64,000 nucleotides of DNA, from the NCBI RefSeq assembly GCF_014805625.2, contig NW_023998416.1, positions 33,210,375 to 33,274,374 of the forward strand. Reading direction: 5' to 3'. The position numbers and the translations under genes are program-made. The DNA is from Glossina fuscipes (Eukaryota; Arthropoda; Insecta; Diptera; Glossinidae). The first letter of the stretch is position 1. Every line of letters starts with the position of its first letter. A model generated the notes under the pieces. It did not search any database. It was not told the origin of the DNA and was given only the letters and a program-made list of their open reading frames with translations. Below, in pieces: positions 48,125 to 61,149 of this stretch.

Positions 48125-50459
48125 ACTGCTGTTAGAGTACCGAAGCCTGTAACAATCCGGCTTTTATACGAAACTAAAGACAGTATAAAATATTTTGCGA
48201 AAATCTTTAAATTGATGGGTAAGTAACATGGATTTGAAATACATAGGTTGTAAATATGTGTGAAAACGACTTAAGCCTTTTGTCCATGAAACAAGCAAAG
48301 CTAGTAGCCTTTAAGAGCAATTTGTCTTAAATCTCATAAAAATATTTTATGGATAATGTAAAAAGACGTGACATTCACAGTAAATTTTGTTGTTTTAATA
48401 TTTTGGTTTCTGATTTGATGGATAGAAAGACGCTTCATCGTAAGAAAGGCTGTGAAGACGAAAAGTAATTCGCGTCCATTATATTAATTTTTACAACTGA
48501 TAAGTGGGTAGTGATAAGTGAGCAGGTTAGCGAACAAACATAATTTAGATTGTAGATTGTGTAACGCTGTCCAAAAGTAAGTTTTTGTTGTTAATATAAA
48601 AAAACGGAGAAAGAGTGCAACGTCTGGGCTGAACACATGCTACATGCTGCATGTCGGGGGTTTGTCGGTTTTAATTGAAATATTATACCAAGTAAGTTGC
48701 ACTCTACCAGAGGGCGTTTTATTAAATTTAATATAAGTTGTTTTTGATTAAACTGTGATCGTATTGTCAGCTTCTCCACTTTGCTGCCGTAACGAATGGA
48801 ATTTAAGTTTAAAGACTTTATACTAACCAAAGATAATGTGTGTATGTATGGGGTGGCATGGTTGAAGGATAGCAATGTGATTTAAAAAGGAAATTTCTAT
48901 CATAACAGTAAGCAGAGCAAATGCTTTCGGTAATTGCCATCGTTATAAAGCGAATTTAAGTTTTTTGTTACACATGCGTCCATTTGTCCTTTGGTACTCT
49001 TGTTTAGAGAGACAACTATTTTTTTTTCTTAAAGAAGATTATACAACGAATTAATTGAAGGGCTTAAAATCACACAAATAGTGTTTCAATGAACGCCGTA
49101 ATGCAATAATGAAACCAAAGAAACTACGAGAATGTCTCACGCGTAATGAAGCTTGCGAATGATAAATGAATTAATTATATCTTTCCCATGCCAACAAACG
49201 GGGAGTACCTGTGCAATTAGTTATACGCAACACAAGCATCTACACTTGAGTTGATAACTGACAGCTAACCACTTCATTTGATAAGAGTCGGATTGTTGGC
49301 TGCTTCATTTGAAGCGTTAGGTTCGTCTTGCAGTTGTTAATCGTAACCGCAGATTACTTTTATCTGTTTATTGTTGGTTTTGGTGATTCAGTGTAAGCTG
49401 AAACTTGTTTTTTTTCTTATACCGCTTTCTTGGGCATTGTATGTGTTATATTCAGTATCAATTCTTGTGATTATTGTAATTGTTGTTTAAGTTCAATTTG
49501 AAAACGTGTTTATACGCTAGGCGCCATTGTTGCTTTCGAAGAGCTCTTTTTAATGCATTTAGTTTTCGTTCACTTTCTTAGCTCAAGGCAAGAATTTATG
49601 CGGAGGAATAATTTCCGAGTATGCTCTTAGCTCAAGAAAACCTTTCTCTTCCAATAAACTATGTTGCGACGGTAGTTTTCCTTACCACTTACGCCCTACC
49701 ACTGACCTTTGTGAGATAGGTGCACCTAATATAACGGAGCGTAGAAACTAAGATAAATTTCAAGACATAACAAATGACAAAGTTGTTAATTTATTCATTG
49801 TCTTGCTAGGTTGGAAACACTTCAATCACATTTCACCGGGGCCCTTCCGGAGCTGATTAGGTACGTAAAAAAAGGCAAAATTAATTAAGTTTTTTCATAG
49901 GCTCTGCTATACCGATAACGGGAAAAAATATAGCCAATTTTGGCATGTCCTCTACGTAATGTACTCACGGGTCACGGCAAGAATATCGACAATCCTTTAT
50001 AGGTCCTCGGCTATTGTACATCGTAGCCTTAGGGACTGATATGTGGATAGATTTCCTTAACGACTTCGATTTGGATTCCTGTACAATTCCATATTGTTTT
50101 AATTTTTTTTGTTGTCCTAAGGAAAACGCCCGTCCGTCATTCCATCCGCGTGCAGTTCTATAATATTCTTCCTGATGCAAAAATCAATATATCGACCTCC
50201 AATTGAAAAGAAAAATTGGAAATTCTTGTGAGCTGGAATTGAAAATGGACCAATTCAGCCAAAGGACTTGTATATATTAAAATTTAAATAAATAATTTCC
50301 CTGTTTTTGGGCATTCTTCACAAACTACAGCAGAAACAAAATCAAAAGTCTACGGATGATTCTACAACACATGGACAGAAATGGAAAGAAAGCCACTTCA
50401 ACCTAATATAAGAGACTAACGGAATTTATTTTTTTTTTTCGATTTTTGGAGCCTTTATA
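48125..50459. other. Non-coding stretch, no gene recognised
   Basis: Open frames at 48591-48875 (-, 94 codons) and 49965-50180 (-, 71 codons) have no recognisable domain. No repeat family was placed. Confidence 0.4.
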
Positions 50460-50592
50460 TGCTACACCAAAAATGGTACAGGATATATTAAGTTGTTGCG
50501 GATGGATGTAACAGCCAGACGGATTTGGGATAGACTTACCGACTATTATCAATTCAAAAAACGTTTCTTGTCGGTCCGGCCTATAAAAAATA
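50460..50592 (+). repeat. Family 1 fragment, 5' end, + strand
   Basis: GCTACACCAAAAATGGTACA, GGATATATTAAGTTG, TGCGGATGGATGTAACAGCC, and GTTTCTTGTCGGTCCGGCCT match the family 1 start through the (GTCY)n tract. Sequence after this is unrelated. Confidence 0.65.
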
Positions 50593-52055
50593 TAAAAAAT
50601 AATAAAAATTTACGGAAAAAGTTTTGTATGTCTGACAGAACTATGTCCGGCATAGCTTTTCAAAGCAAGCGTTTGCAGCAAATTATTAAACCTTCGCATA
50701 CAAGTTGTCCTGTATGTATTTAATTATGCTCAGAAAAGTCTAAACGAAATTTTCCTCAATATTTACATTTGCCGTTTCGTCGTTTTCCTTATTTTAAAAT
50801 TTATTAAATATTCTAAACTAGTTGTATAACATTCACGCTTCTAGAAAGTTTTCTACGGTTAACCTATGTGTGTGTGTGTGTGTGTGTGTGTGACTGCATA
50901 TATTATACATAAATAAATATGTAAACCTTACACATTATGCTATACATACATTATGCAAAATTGAAGTAATATTTCATGTCTTATGAACAACGAGTCTTAT
51001 GTTCTATAGTACGGTAAATGTTGACATTTAGTTTTTAACTCAGCTCATAACCGCAACAACGCCAACTTATTCTAACAGACCACCACATTGTGTGCGCATA
51101 TGTATGAGCTTTAAACGAAATTTTAAAAATTTAAATAGAAAAAAGCAAAAAACCAAAAAGAGGAAGAAAAAACAAAAAACCGAACAAGCGTAGAGTTCTT
51201 CAACTCTATAAATTTACAATTAACATGAGCCAACTAGAAAGTCAGCGAACCATTCGACCCAACTAACCAAACGACAGTCCAATTAAGCATTTATTCAACT
51301 TCGCTATCATGAAAGTTAAGCATGCAGTTGACTTACTTTAGACGTTTGGACATCCAGCGAAGCGTTCAGGCACAGTTAGGTCATCTAAAGTATTTACTTT
51401 GGCTTCCGAATCAGAACAAAATTTTAATACAATGTCAGGAAAATAAGTAATAACAAAACACAGTTTATATATTAACATGTTTCGTCTTCTTCTTCTGACA
51501 TTTGCTTTTTTACAATATTGTACAACGTTTTCGGACCTACGGTATAGCAGAAAAGGCAAATATGAGACTTCAAAATATTTGAAAACGTGTGCATTCATTA
51601 TGTGCATCTATTATATGTATTTGTTAGTGTTTTTCTCCTGCGTAGAAAAGTTTTAAGGTAATGGATGAAATGTATAAAAAAAAAGTAAAGTACATAAGTA
51701 TAAGTATATATTTAAGAGCTTGTAGTCTTATCGATGAAAACTTTTTTATAGAATGACTTTTTGCATGGCCCTCGAAAGTGTTTATACCAAATTTCAGGAT
51801 CCCTTTGCCTACCGTGGACTTGACTGCAGGAGGATTCCTTATCTTAATAAAATTCAGTCTAGCGTTAAATTTTTTATATGAAAGTATTTCTGATAAAGAT
51901 TTCCGAATACGACAAACGGCATATTTACTCTAACGAACACTAATTCTTCGGTGATTCGATAAAAAAAACTTTCTAAATAAAACAAGTGAAAACACTATGA
52001 TTCAATAGCCTTCGCCACTTCGCTTCGCTTAATAAAATGGTTCATATAAGGAATT
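50593..52055. other. Non-coding stretch with a (TG)13 microsatellite
   Basis: No recognised gene. Purine-rich sequence lies at 51130-51190. The minus-strand frame at 51338-51607 has no recognisable motif. Confidence 0.45.
50867..50892. repeat. (TG)n microsatellite, about 13 units
   Basis: A pure TG dinucleotide run between AACCTA and ACTGCATA. Confidence 0.97.
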
Positions 52056-52398
52056 TTTATACCCTACACCACTTATGGTACAGGGCATATTGTTTGTGCG
52101 GACTTACGTAACACCCAGAAGACCTAAAGACAGATCCGTTTTTTATTATATCGGCCGATTCGGAATCATTATCCCGATCGGTCTAAGCTTGCTTTGCTAA
52201 AGTCGGATCGCGCCATCTGAAGTTTTGGGGGTCCTCCAATAAGTGAGCTTTAATGAAAAGTATGCCTTTGCATGAAAATAATGTGTCATTTTTGGTGGGT
52301 TATAACCAAAATGAATAAGGAATAAGTAACTGTGATAGGCGAAGTGATGTATGGTATCTAATGGGCAGCCATGCACGACTATGATGTTCTCACTTGTT
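52056..52398 (+). repeat. Family 1 interspersed repeat, shortened + copy with both ends
   Basis: It starts TTATACCCTACACCACTTAT and GGTACAGGGCATATTG, then GTAACACCCAGAAGACCTAA, TATCGGCCGATTCGGAATC, a collapsed (GTCY)n region, and AAGTATGCCTTTGCATG. It ends GAAGTGATGTATGGTATCTA, ATGGGCAGCC, and ATGTTCTCACTTGTT. Both termini are present at about 340 bases, so the middle is deleted. Confidence 0.78.
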
Positions 52399-52404
52399 AA
52401 ACTC

Positions 52405-52680
52405 AGGATTTTTATATATGAAAAGCAGTTGGAAAATTCGTCCGATCCGGACGATTTTCAGCGGCGTTCGTCAGAACATGTAGGTCTACCGAACTTCATT
52501 AAAACGTCGTACAAATGACAACATGCAGATTGGGTACGAAAAACAAGACGGACGGGCGAACGGACAAGCTTATCGGTATAATCAAAAAGGGACGCAACTC
52601 AAGTTGTTCTGGGGGCTGCGTACATTTTTACAAACTTAATATATCTTTATATCGCAAGTAGCGTGTGTAAAAAGTATATA
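52405..52680 (-). repeat. Family 1 interspersed repeat, reverse copy abutting a + copy
   Basis: GTCCGATCCGGACGATTTTC, AGCGGCGTTCGTCAGAAC, ACGGACGGGCGAACGGACAA (the reversed (GTCY)n tract), CTTATCGGTATAATCAAAAA, and ACAAACTTAATATATCTTTA. It lies head-to-head with 52056-52398, leaving only a few bases between. Confidence 0.75.
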
Positions 52681-54884
52681 AATTTCATTCTCCAAAAAGA
52701 CTGTGTTATGCTTAGGAAGCATATATGTGTCAAAGCTCTCATCAAATGCGCGAACTTTTAGTCATAGCGAATCGCAAAATCGAATGCTTGAGGGGTTCAC
52801 AACTGTCAAAATTGTGTTAATGTGTGTTCTCTAAAGGATAGCAACAATTCTACACAATAATCTCTCTCTTTTTAGTTAACGAAAACAAAAGAATGTTTAT
52901 GGAAAAGTTTAAAAGAAACTCCAAAGTTGGCTGCCGTTGTTGGCATTCTTGTTTAATGTTCTTATGTTTGGCTTTTATTAAAGCGTGCGGAAAATATCCC
53001 ATCCGCATAAAAAGGAGATAATCTACATTTCAATGAACTTCATATTAAATTTTAGATTGTATTGTATCAGGATAAGAATTTCAGATGAGTTTCACCAGAT
53101 TTCTCTGGGGAAATTTACATATTTTTGACTTTCTTGTGTTTTAAGTGAGAAACTTTTCTGTTGCTTTCTTTCGTACTCGTATTTATAGCTATTATTAAGA
53201 AGCACTTATGCTCACTTATGCCCACTTATGTTTAAGGCAACAGAGTGATTACGTAATATTTTGAAATCAATGTAGCCTCGATGACCATCTTATCTGTAGT
53301 TTAGCCTCAACTGTGTCTGTAGTTACAGAAGGATACCTACTTTTAAAGGAGTTTAAAGCTATTGTCTATTTCTGGGTGGAAATCAATATGTGTTTGGCTG
53401 TGGAAACATTCAAGTATTCTTCAAGTGCAACTGCAATCATCGCTTTATTTAACAATTGCTCCTATGTTGTCTGATAATATTTTTGATGCTATTTTCGATC
53501 TGCTGTAGCTGTTATACTGTGTTTTCTTTTGCATTTATTGAAGAACACAAATCGCATCGAAAAAACTTTGAATTTCACGTGCATATGAATTCCGAGTTGA
53601 AAGCAGAAAGAAAAGTTCTGCTTATCATATAGGAAATGCTTGATACCTTAGAACCAACGAAACTGCAGCCTGGTGGATGAATAAAATGTTTCTCGGAATA
53701 CATTTACACACCGAGTGAAATCGAATTAAGTTTTATAATGATGCTGGTGAATATTGTTTGCTCTGTGGGGCCTTTGTCGAGTTTTTCTGAATATTCTCAA
53801 GGCAAGTGTCTAGTGTCTCTAGTGGGTATAAAAATCATCAAATAAGAATCATTTGTTTTGCGCTAAGCGAGAAGATTTCTGCGGTGAATTTTTAGAAAAG
53901 CGAATCTACAAAATAGTCGCTAGAAATAGATATAAATTTCAACAGTGCTTATACATACCGTAAAAGAGTCTACTGTGCTTGCATGTGAATGTCACAAAGG
54001 CTGTCAGAAATCTATTGCCTCTACAAATTTCAGCGATGAGTACAGAAGAAGATCATATAACACACAAATTAATACGCCAGACATGAATAATAGTTCCTGT
54101 TTTTCCTCTATGCTTAAGCGCATTATATTTCTTGTGCTATTGATTAAACTAAGCTTCGCCAAGTAGAAAAACATGCATTGAAAAATGTAATCATTAACTT
54201 ATGAAACATTTCTGCGAGACATCAAGTTAAAGCCTTAAGAAAATCTCGCTATGCTTATAGCATATGGATAGAACATTGAAAGAGTCTCCGTGTACAAATG
54301 TTGTAATGTTTGGTACTTAACATCGTTTGGGCGTTAACGAGCATATAAAATATATAAATCGATAGCGAAAAAAAAAAACTTTTGATTGTTAAACAACTCT
54401 CAACGAATAAAGCATGTTATAGAAGTGAATTTACAACCACCGGGAAAAGATCTGCTTATGTTGGTATCTTTCGTAACATTTAATTTTTTCTTTATCATTA
54501 TAAAATATGTTAAAACGAAAATTAAAGCGCCTTGTTTGGTAAACGGCTTGACTATTGCCACATACTATTAAGGCGCCAAATAAAAGCTTTTGGAGGTCCA
54601 CGATCAGCAGGAATGCACAATTTAAAGCTAACGATGACGATAATCAACTAAAAGTCTTAAGAAGTGAACCCTTCGTTAATATTATCGGGTTTGTGAAGAT
54701 AAGAAATTTAGAGGAAATGGAAAATTATCGAGTTGTTGCTAATTATCGGAGAAGAGGGACACCTGTTTAACTTGGCTTTTTTTAGATTAGTGCGACAACG
54801 GTGAAAATAAAAAGTCGAGACTGGGAAGGAAAGGGTCCTGAATATAGATTATGGCTTTGATTTAAAGTGATCGAAGGAGTGCAT
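52681..54884. other. Non-coding stretch, no gene recognised
   Basis: Short CACTTATGC tandem copies occur near 53203-53230. Open frames at 53945-54166 and 54555-54770 (+) have no motif I recognise. Confidence 0.4.
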
Positions 54885-55095
54885 GTTATAGTTTCGAACC
54901 CATTACCAATCCCAAAAGTTTCTTTGCCAACTTTCGGCGACTTTACAATCTTCGATGGGGAAGATATAAAGGGGTAAGAAAATTATATTCGATCACCGTT
55001 ATTCTAAAAAAAACCAAAACAAATTAAAATGAGCTAAGTTTTCATATTCTACAACATTGAATGGGCGTGGCTGATTTTTTCTATCTTCAGGGAAA
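54885..55095 (-). repeat. Family 2 repeat, reverse fragments
   Basis: TTTCTTTGCCAACTTTCGGC matches the interior segment. GGTAAGAAAATTATATTCGA at 54975-54994 is the reversed 3' end and is followed by TCACCGTTATTCT and GAATGGGCGTGGCTGATTTT, as in 27.46-27.6 kb. Confidence 0.65.
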
Positions 55096-55419
55096 GTGGA
55101 AATAGATATGGTGTATGTGTTGTGTGAGTAACAAGCAACAAACATGGGAAGCGGAGATCACATTAAGTAACTTTAACCATTTTTCTTAGCCTCTGATAGC
55201 ACTATTGTCAAGTGTATATTCACGCTGTTGCTAGGGTAATCTCAGCGGTACCAGGCTCGCGCTACTACAAGAATTTTATGTTTTCGATGTTTTTCTTTAA
55301 ATGGCTTAGAATTCAAAAGCTTTCGCTTTATTTATTAACGTTTCAATTTCGCTTACAATCAGCATTAATGATGCTATTCGCTTTATCAACACAAAGCGTA
55401 CTACTTTATTGGCTAAACT

Positions 55420-55790
55420 TAACTCTTCCGTAGCCTAAACTTAACTAACTGGTAGCCTAAACTTAAGTAATCCTTCGTTCGGATGCCCATTTTTTCTAGT
55501 TACCCTAATCGACTGGGCCAGTCTGCTCCACCACACGGACTATTTGGAGCCAGCTCCTTTACGGCTCCCGTCAAGGTTGCCTTTTGGCAGCCTTAACATA
55601 TCCCAATCAGAAACATCTGCTTCTTACTCGCACTTTCCTATCTCCCGTCGTCCGTCTAGTCCCTCACTTAAACCTAAAGCTTAACCTACCTTAGTCTAGC
55701 ACTCCGCCCTCCGAGACAAAGAACCTGTGAGGCCAAAACGAAGAACGACTTTGACTCCTCACAGTATGGGGCAACAACGCGACAAAAATA
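55420..55790. other. GC-richer, CT-skewed island, possible retroelement fragment
   Basis: About 360 bases with markedly more G+C than the surroundings and a strong pyrimidine bias on the + strand. Its left edge has a short tandem of GTAGCCTAAACTTAA (55433-55466). On the minus strand CGGAGGGCGGAG is followed by TGCTAGACTAAGGTAGG (reading leftward from 55711), which resembles a polypurine tract next to an LTR beginning with TG. No LTR end, primer site or coding homology was confirmed, so this assignment is only a guess. Confidence 0.3.
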
Positions 55791-57760
55791 AATATGATGT
55801 GAAATTATGATACCTGAAGCAAGAGCCTATCCTAAGTTTTTCATTTCATATGCAACAAATACAACACTAACTTTATTTAAACGAAAAATATTTCCCTTGG
55901 ATTCTTCTAACATTAGTTCAACCTGTTTTCTGCTTTTGTTGCCGTAGAAATTGGTTTCAGTGCAAATATTTACTCGCATAATTATTATATAGTTAAGAAT
56001 CGCAGGCAGGCAAGCATCTGTCGAAAATGTGAAATTATTACATAATTCAGTATTCATCTTAAACAAAGTTCCTCGGTTGGTTTCTTAGCAAAGTATAACA
56101 GCAAAGGAAAGAAAAGCACACAAAAGAAAAAGGAAAGCTATTTAAAACTAAATACAAACTTACGTTCTTATGCAAAACAACAAGTAACTACGAAGAGCAG
56201 GAGGGAGATATTATAGCAGTGGAGTGAAAACAACCAGCAAGAAATTTTCAACTTACTCCTAACACCATTTTGACAGGCAAAACATAAAATGCGGAAGTGA
56301 AATGAACTGAGATAACTATTCATAAGTAGAAAACGGGCAAAGAAAAAGTGCGAATAATAGTGTTAAAAAAAAGAAAAAAAAGAAGAAGGAAAAATAAAAG
56401 AAAATGAAAACCCCACTTGAATATTAAGAAAGTTTATGAAAAAACTCCTTTAGTTGTGACTGACAGCATTGTTAAAAAGTCAACAATAATAATAATAAAA
56501 ACTTACTGAAAAAAAAATATGTATGTATAAAGAAGAAATGACATTATTTACGTAAAAGCCCTTGAATATGTCTTTAAAATATGTTTTCTTTTCGTGAACA
56601 TAAAAACACTACATGTGTAGCCAGCCCTTTCAAATTCTGGACTATGGTGGATGTAAAGATTTTAAAGATTAAGCGCAAAGTTCTTTAGCACTATGGCGAT
56701 ACGATGTTTCCACAATTACCAGTGCATTACTTTACTATTCGTGTCGGACAACGATTTGTTTAGATCTCCAGGAAGATATGCAATGCAATCTACAATATAC
56801 CGCAGTCATCGACGTGTGCTGATCAATTTCCCCACACCGTTGCATACGTCCTTAATGAAATCGGTCGTCCCTGTAGCTGAAAAAGAGATTTGCGGAGCAC
56901 ACCTAGAGGATAACAGCGCTTATAATGTACGCGCTTAATGTACTATTCTGCCATATTCTTAACCTGCTCAGTAATATATCGGACTTGGTGCTGTTGCATA
57001 CAACTTGGCCATGGTCGAAATAGTAGTGCGCTGTTGAAAGCAAACTCGAGATTTGTATTTGAAATTCAAACGTTCCTTTAAAAAAGAACGTTTCGAGCCA
57101 CAAGCACATTACATTCTGTGGTCGCAGCTCTAGTGAATGTTCAAGTAGCCTCAGAACTTCTACGATCAATCTTGGGTTCCACTACGTGGAAGTTATCTCA
57201 GTACATGGATTTTGCGCTTTTGCTCGAACTGTGACCTATCAGTGGCCCCCTAACCGACTATTTTCGATGCAAGATAAAATAATTGCTTAGAAGGAGAAAG
57301 AATCGTTACACTTCGGTCACTTATTAAACTAGAATTATACATCTGCACGTCTGCACGTCTACACATCTAAATTCCTTCCAGTGAAGCTCTCTCACTAATT
57401 TAACTTAATATGTTTATTTTAGCAACAAATGGAGTAAATGCAAAAAGTTGCGTATTATTACAATCAAGGCTTGAAAAAGTTTTGTTTGTTTTCCTTAATA
57501 TCGCACGTAAATATATGCGCGCAAGCACAAGTGAATTATTTAAAACAAAAATATAAAGTGTATGCGTGCGTTCACATAACGCTTTGCACCTGAGGAGCTT
57601 GGCTGTCGGCTTTTAGTTCTGAGATATTTTCCTTGAAATGCACCTGTGCATAATCGTCACTTAAAATTCGTGAATAAAGAGGAAACGAGCTGAGCACTAA
57701 ATTTCGTTGAAAATACAGTTTCTTTTGTAAGGCATTGTATTTTTTTTAAATTTTTTGTGC
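55791..57760. other. Non-coding stretch, no gene recognised
   Basis: A conspicuous A-rich, purine-biased segment runs from about 56095 to 56500 and looks UTR-like on the + strand. Open frames at 55827-56066 (-), 56693-56938 (+) and 56903-57169 (-) show no recognisable domain. A short CTGCACGT tandem lies near 57342-57358. Confidence 0.4.
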
Positions 57761-58125
57761 ACTACACCACTTCCGATACAAGGAGGATGTATTAAGTTTG
57801 AGCGAACGCATGCAACCTAGAAGGGCTTAAAATGAACCCACTTTCCATTATTCCGATCGATTCAAAGTCACTTTGCGAATCCATTTAAGTTTGTCTGTAC
57901 GTCTGTGCGTGTTGTTTGCTTTTGTTTTCTTTTTTTTTTTTTTGTTGTCTGCACGTTTGTCCGGCTGTCTATCATGTAATCTTGTACTCAATCTACAAGA
58001 TGCAATTTTATCGACGCGTTACGGCCCAATGGCGAACCCCATTAAATATGGTTGCCATTGCACCTCTTTTTCAACCACTTATCGCATGATAACTCATTTT
58101 GAAAGTCGTTATGTGGTTAATGAAA
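57761..58125 (+). repeat. Family 1 interspersed repeat, + copy
   Basis: CACTACACCACTTCCGATAC, GATGTATTAAGTTTGAGCG, CAACCTAGAAGGGC, TTATTCCGATCGATTCAAAG, and AAGTTTGTCTGTACGTCTGT. A T-run interrupts it before CTGCACGTTTGTCCGGCTGT, and ACGGCCCAATGGCGAACCCC, TTTTTCAACCACTTATCGC and TAACTCATTTTGAAAGTCG follow. The 109-codon frame over it is not a gene. Confidence 0.75.
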
Positions 58126-59488
58126 ATATACTTAATTCGATTACAATCAGCAACTTATCACTACTGAGTTGTTCTATAAGTCTACTTAGTGATTTCTTAT
58201 AAGCTAATTAATTACTTTAACTACTCAGCCAGATCCATGGTTCTTTATAGTCTTCTTCAAATAATTCAGCGAAAGTGAAGACGACGTTGATTCTTATCAC
58301 AATCGAAACTTACTCTGCTTGAGAGTAAGCTGAGGCAATCTCGCAAATCTATAATTAGAAAACCATTTCCGGGATGTTTTTTCTACAAAGGCCTCTGTTG
58401 AAATTATCCACTTTTGTCCCTTAGAAATTCCGCCTATAGAAAACTCATTTCGCTATATAACCCTAATAATAATAAAGAAGATAGGGGAAGACAATCATTT
58501 AGAGAAAAACACATGAAATGAGTATCGTGCGAACGAACAGCTCAACAAATACGAAACGAAACGAAAATGTAGATTGCCTAGAAAAATAGCCTACGATTTT
58601 TTAAACAGAATGCTACAAAACAGACAAATCTTCAGACTGCGTGCAATTAGTTTCTCACAGCAGATACACAATACTTTGCTTATTCTGCGCTTGTTCCATT
58701 TGACACGGCCCCTACTTGTAAGCTCCTGCACAAAAACGGAAATGGAAAACTGTTGTTTAGTTGAAACTGCAGTGACACTGTCGATACAATTTGCTTTGAA
58801 CCTATAATACTACCTGGACGAATGGACAGCGAATGAAGCACTTGTCTTAAGTGCTAAATAGTGACTTATTCCTTTTTACTCTGACGCGTTTGTAGGACTC
58901 TTTGCAGAAAACTAAACTCTCTGGTATTTTAAACATTCTATTCAAGTTTTACTTATTTTAGCTACCACATGTCCTTATCATTAATTACCTGTCGTTAAAG
59001 ACCTAGTTATCGTGATTTTCGTACAGCATTGAATGGCGTTGAATAGCACCGAATAAAACCTTAAAAAAAAAATTATTATTTCTACAAACTTCTCTAAAAA
59101 TGCAATATAATCAACGATCTGCATTATGACGCTATCGTCAACAACGTAATACTTCATTTGATACGCGTTTTCACTAAATGCCAATTGTGAACAGCTGGAA
59201 ATTTGCGCTTAATGATAATAGGACATCACATCATAATAATATTATATCCTTATTATCATCATATCCAACGATGAGAGCAAAAGTTCTTTGTTTTAATTTA
59301 TTAGTAGTTTTGTTTTCACAGCTGTACATGAATGAGTTGTTGAAGCGCTGTCATCGCGACGGTAATTTTAACTGAAATACTTTGAGTTACATTTATGACG
59401 GTTGCGCTCCATTGTTTAAAAAAAAAAAAGCAAAAGATAAATCAAATGAAAAATTGCAATGAATCGTTATACTCGTCATGTTGCACTG
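58126..59488. other. Non-coding stretch, no gene recognised
   Basis: No recognised gene. The open frame at 58574-58807 has no motif. Confidence 0.4.
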
Positions 59489-60068
59489 TTAGGTGTACAA
59501 AAATAAATTCGTTCCGTTGAAGTTAGTAAAACCTACTTAACGCCTTCAATTTTCCCGAAATCTCAGGTATACACAATGATGTATATAGATATTGATGTTT
59601 GATCGATGTAAGTTTCAGTGTGGATCATAGCATTGTAAAGACATGAATGTCACTTGCGGCACCGCATTTCCTTTCTTTTTAAGTGAATTTAAAATGAAAA
59701 AAGTTAAGCTCAAACTGCGGAGATGATTACGGTTAACTTGGAAATCTAGTAACCTAGAAAGCGGTTTGCGAGCTTTCGCGCAAACAAATTTTGATGAAAT
59801 TCGCGAACGTCTGTTCATTTCTTCCCGACTACCGCAAAGTCGGCCAACGGAGGCAGTCATATTCCGCAAGTCAGCGCTTCACCGATGTTGAAGATGTGCG
59901 CAAAAGAGGACGATGGCTATTTCGCTTCCATATTGGGAAGTTTATAGCGCGAGGGCTACCCGATAACGCTACCCGATGAATAGCGAAATAACGTAACGAT
60001 TATACAGCAAAACAATTGCACATTAAATAAAACTGCATTTTATTTAGGAATTTTTTTGTACACCTATT
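59489..60068 (+). mobile_element. Internally deleted mariner-type element with both inverted repeats
   Basis: TTAGGTGTACAAAAATAAAT at 59489-59508 and the reverse complement of 60048-60068 share TAGGTGTACAAAAA...AATTC, giving terminal inverted repeats about 577 bases apart. Each is bounded by the TA dinucleotide expected as a mariner/Tc1 target duplication. Near the 3' end an open frame (59791-59979) reads QRFTDVEDVRK, then KFIARGLPD, resembling the mariner C-terminus (HF...EDV.KW ... FF.RGI..LP). The catalytic triad region is absent, so this is a non-autonomous derivative. The inverted repeats are the stronger evidence; the protein match is weaker. Confidence 0.65.
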
Positions 60069-60279
60069 ATATTTGCCTACATTTGCGCCACGTTTCACTT
60101 GAATTTCAGATTTTTTAAAGAATTGTGATCTGATAAAAATTAATTAAAAGTGATTTTTATAAATACAAATTTCAATGCAATAATTATCACAAAGACGCGA
60201 CTGTGTAAATTGTCAGATAAGCCACACGTAGTTAAGGGAAACGAGTGGGAAAATTGTATCCAACTGTGACCGAATAATT

Positions 60280-60610
60280 TATACCCTATCCATCATCTTC
60301 CAAATAAATCCTAAAGGCAAAGAACGAAGAAATTCTCGTAATCCCAGCATAATTAGGTAGACGTGGCTGATTTTTCTGTATTCCTAGAGTATGCGCGGAA
60401 ATTTGTGTCGCCTTTGTGTTATTGTTTACTCAGCTTTTGTTTTCTTTTCTCTTCATGTTTTACAATAGACGTATCCGTTGACCGACTTGGACCCCTTTTT
60501 TTTTAAACGAAACTGTGTTCACGGTGTTCCAAAATAGTTACCAAACTTGGAAAGCCACTATATCTCCACTTCTGCGCCCACGAGAAAGTTTACCACGGCC
60601 ATAACACAGA
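60280..60610 (-). repeat. Family 2 repeat, decayed reverse fragments
   Basis: GTAGACGTGGCTGATTTTTC is shared with the reverse copies at 55.05 and 27.57 kb. GCGCCCACGAGAAAGTTTAC and AACAGATGAACAGGCG-like decayed (GTCY)n sequence follow. The boundaries are uncertain. Confidence 0.45.
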
Positions 60611-61149
60611 TGAACAGGCGAAAAGATCGATTCAAAATTTAATACTGATTAATATGTATTTGATATATTCGGTCTTTTATGAGGTGAGTGAATGCAAATG
60701 TTCTTACAAGCATACCGTTCTGTGTTTTATATGATGAAAATATCGCTGTAGGTCCCCATTTTTATCTAATACTTTTTCCTCAGTTGGCAAACTCTAACAG
60801 TCAGTCAAAAGGCCAGAGCGCACCGAAGGTGTTGTGCTTAGCTGGTGCATGTTATATAGGAAGCCGAATAGCTGGCAACTCTGGTCATTAAAACGCAAGC
60901 ACAATAAATATCAGTAGAGGCAGCCTCCCAGCGACTAGTCATTACTTTGTTTATGGAGTTAAACATATAGTTATAGTTTGAATGCTCAACCGTTGTGCAA
61001 CTCCAACAACGGAAAAAACGCATTTTTTTAAAAAATAGAAGCTTGTAAATAAACATCGATAAATGAAAATTTATTGGGAACAATTTATTGAACTTATCTT
61101 ATAGTCAATAGTTCCTTTTCCTGTGAACCACAAAGTATACAATGTGTAT
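60611..61149. other. Non-coding stretch, no gene recognised
   Basis: Nothing coding or repetitive is recognised. Confidence 0.4.

Noticed and set aside
57873..58202. A 109-codon frame with a hydrophobic, signal-like start
   Set aside because: It is encoded by the T-run and (GTCY)n tract of a family 1 repeat, not by a gene.
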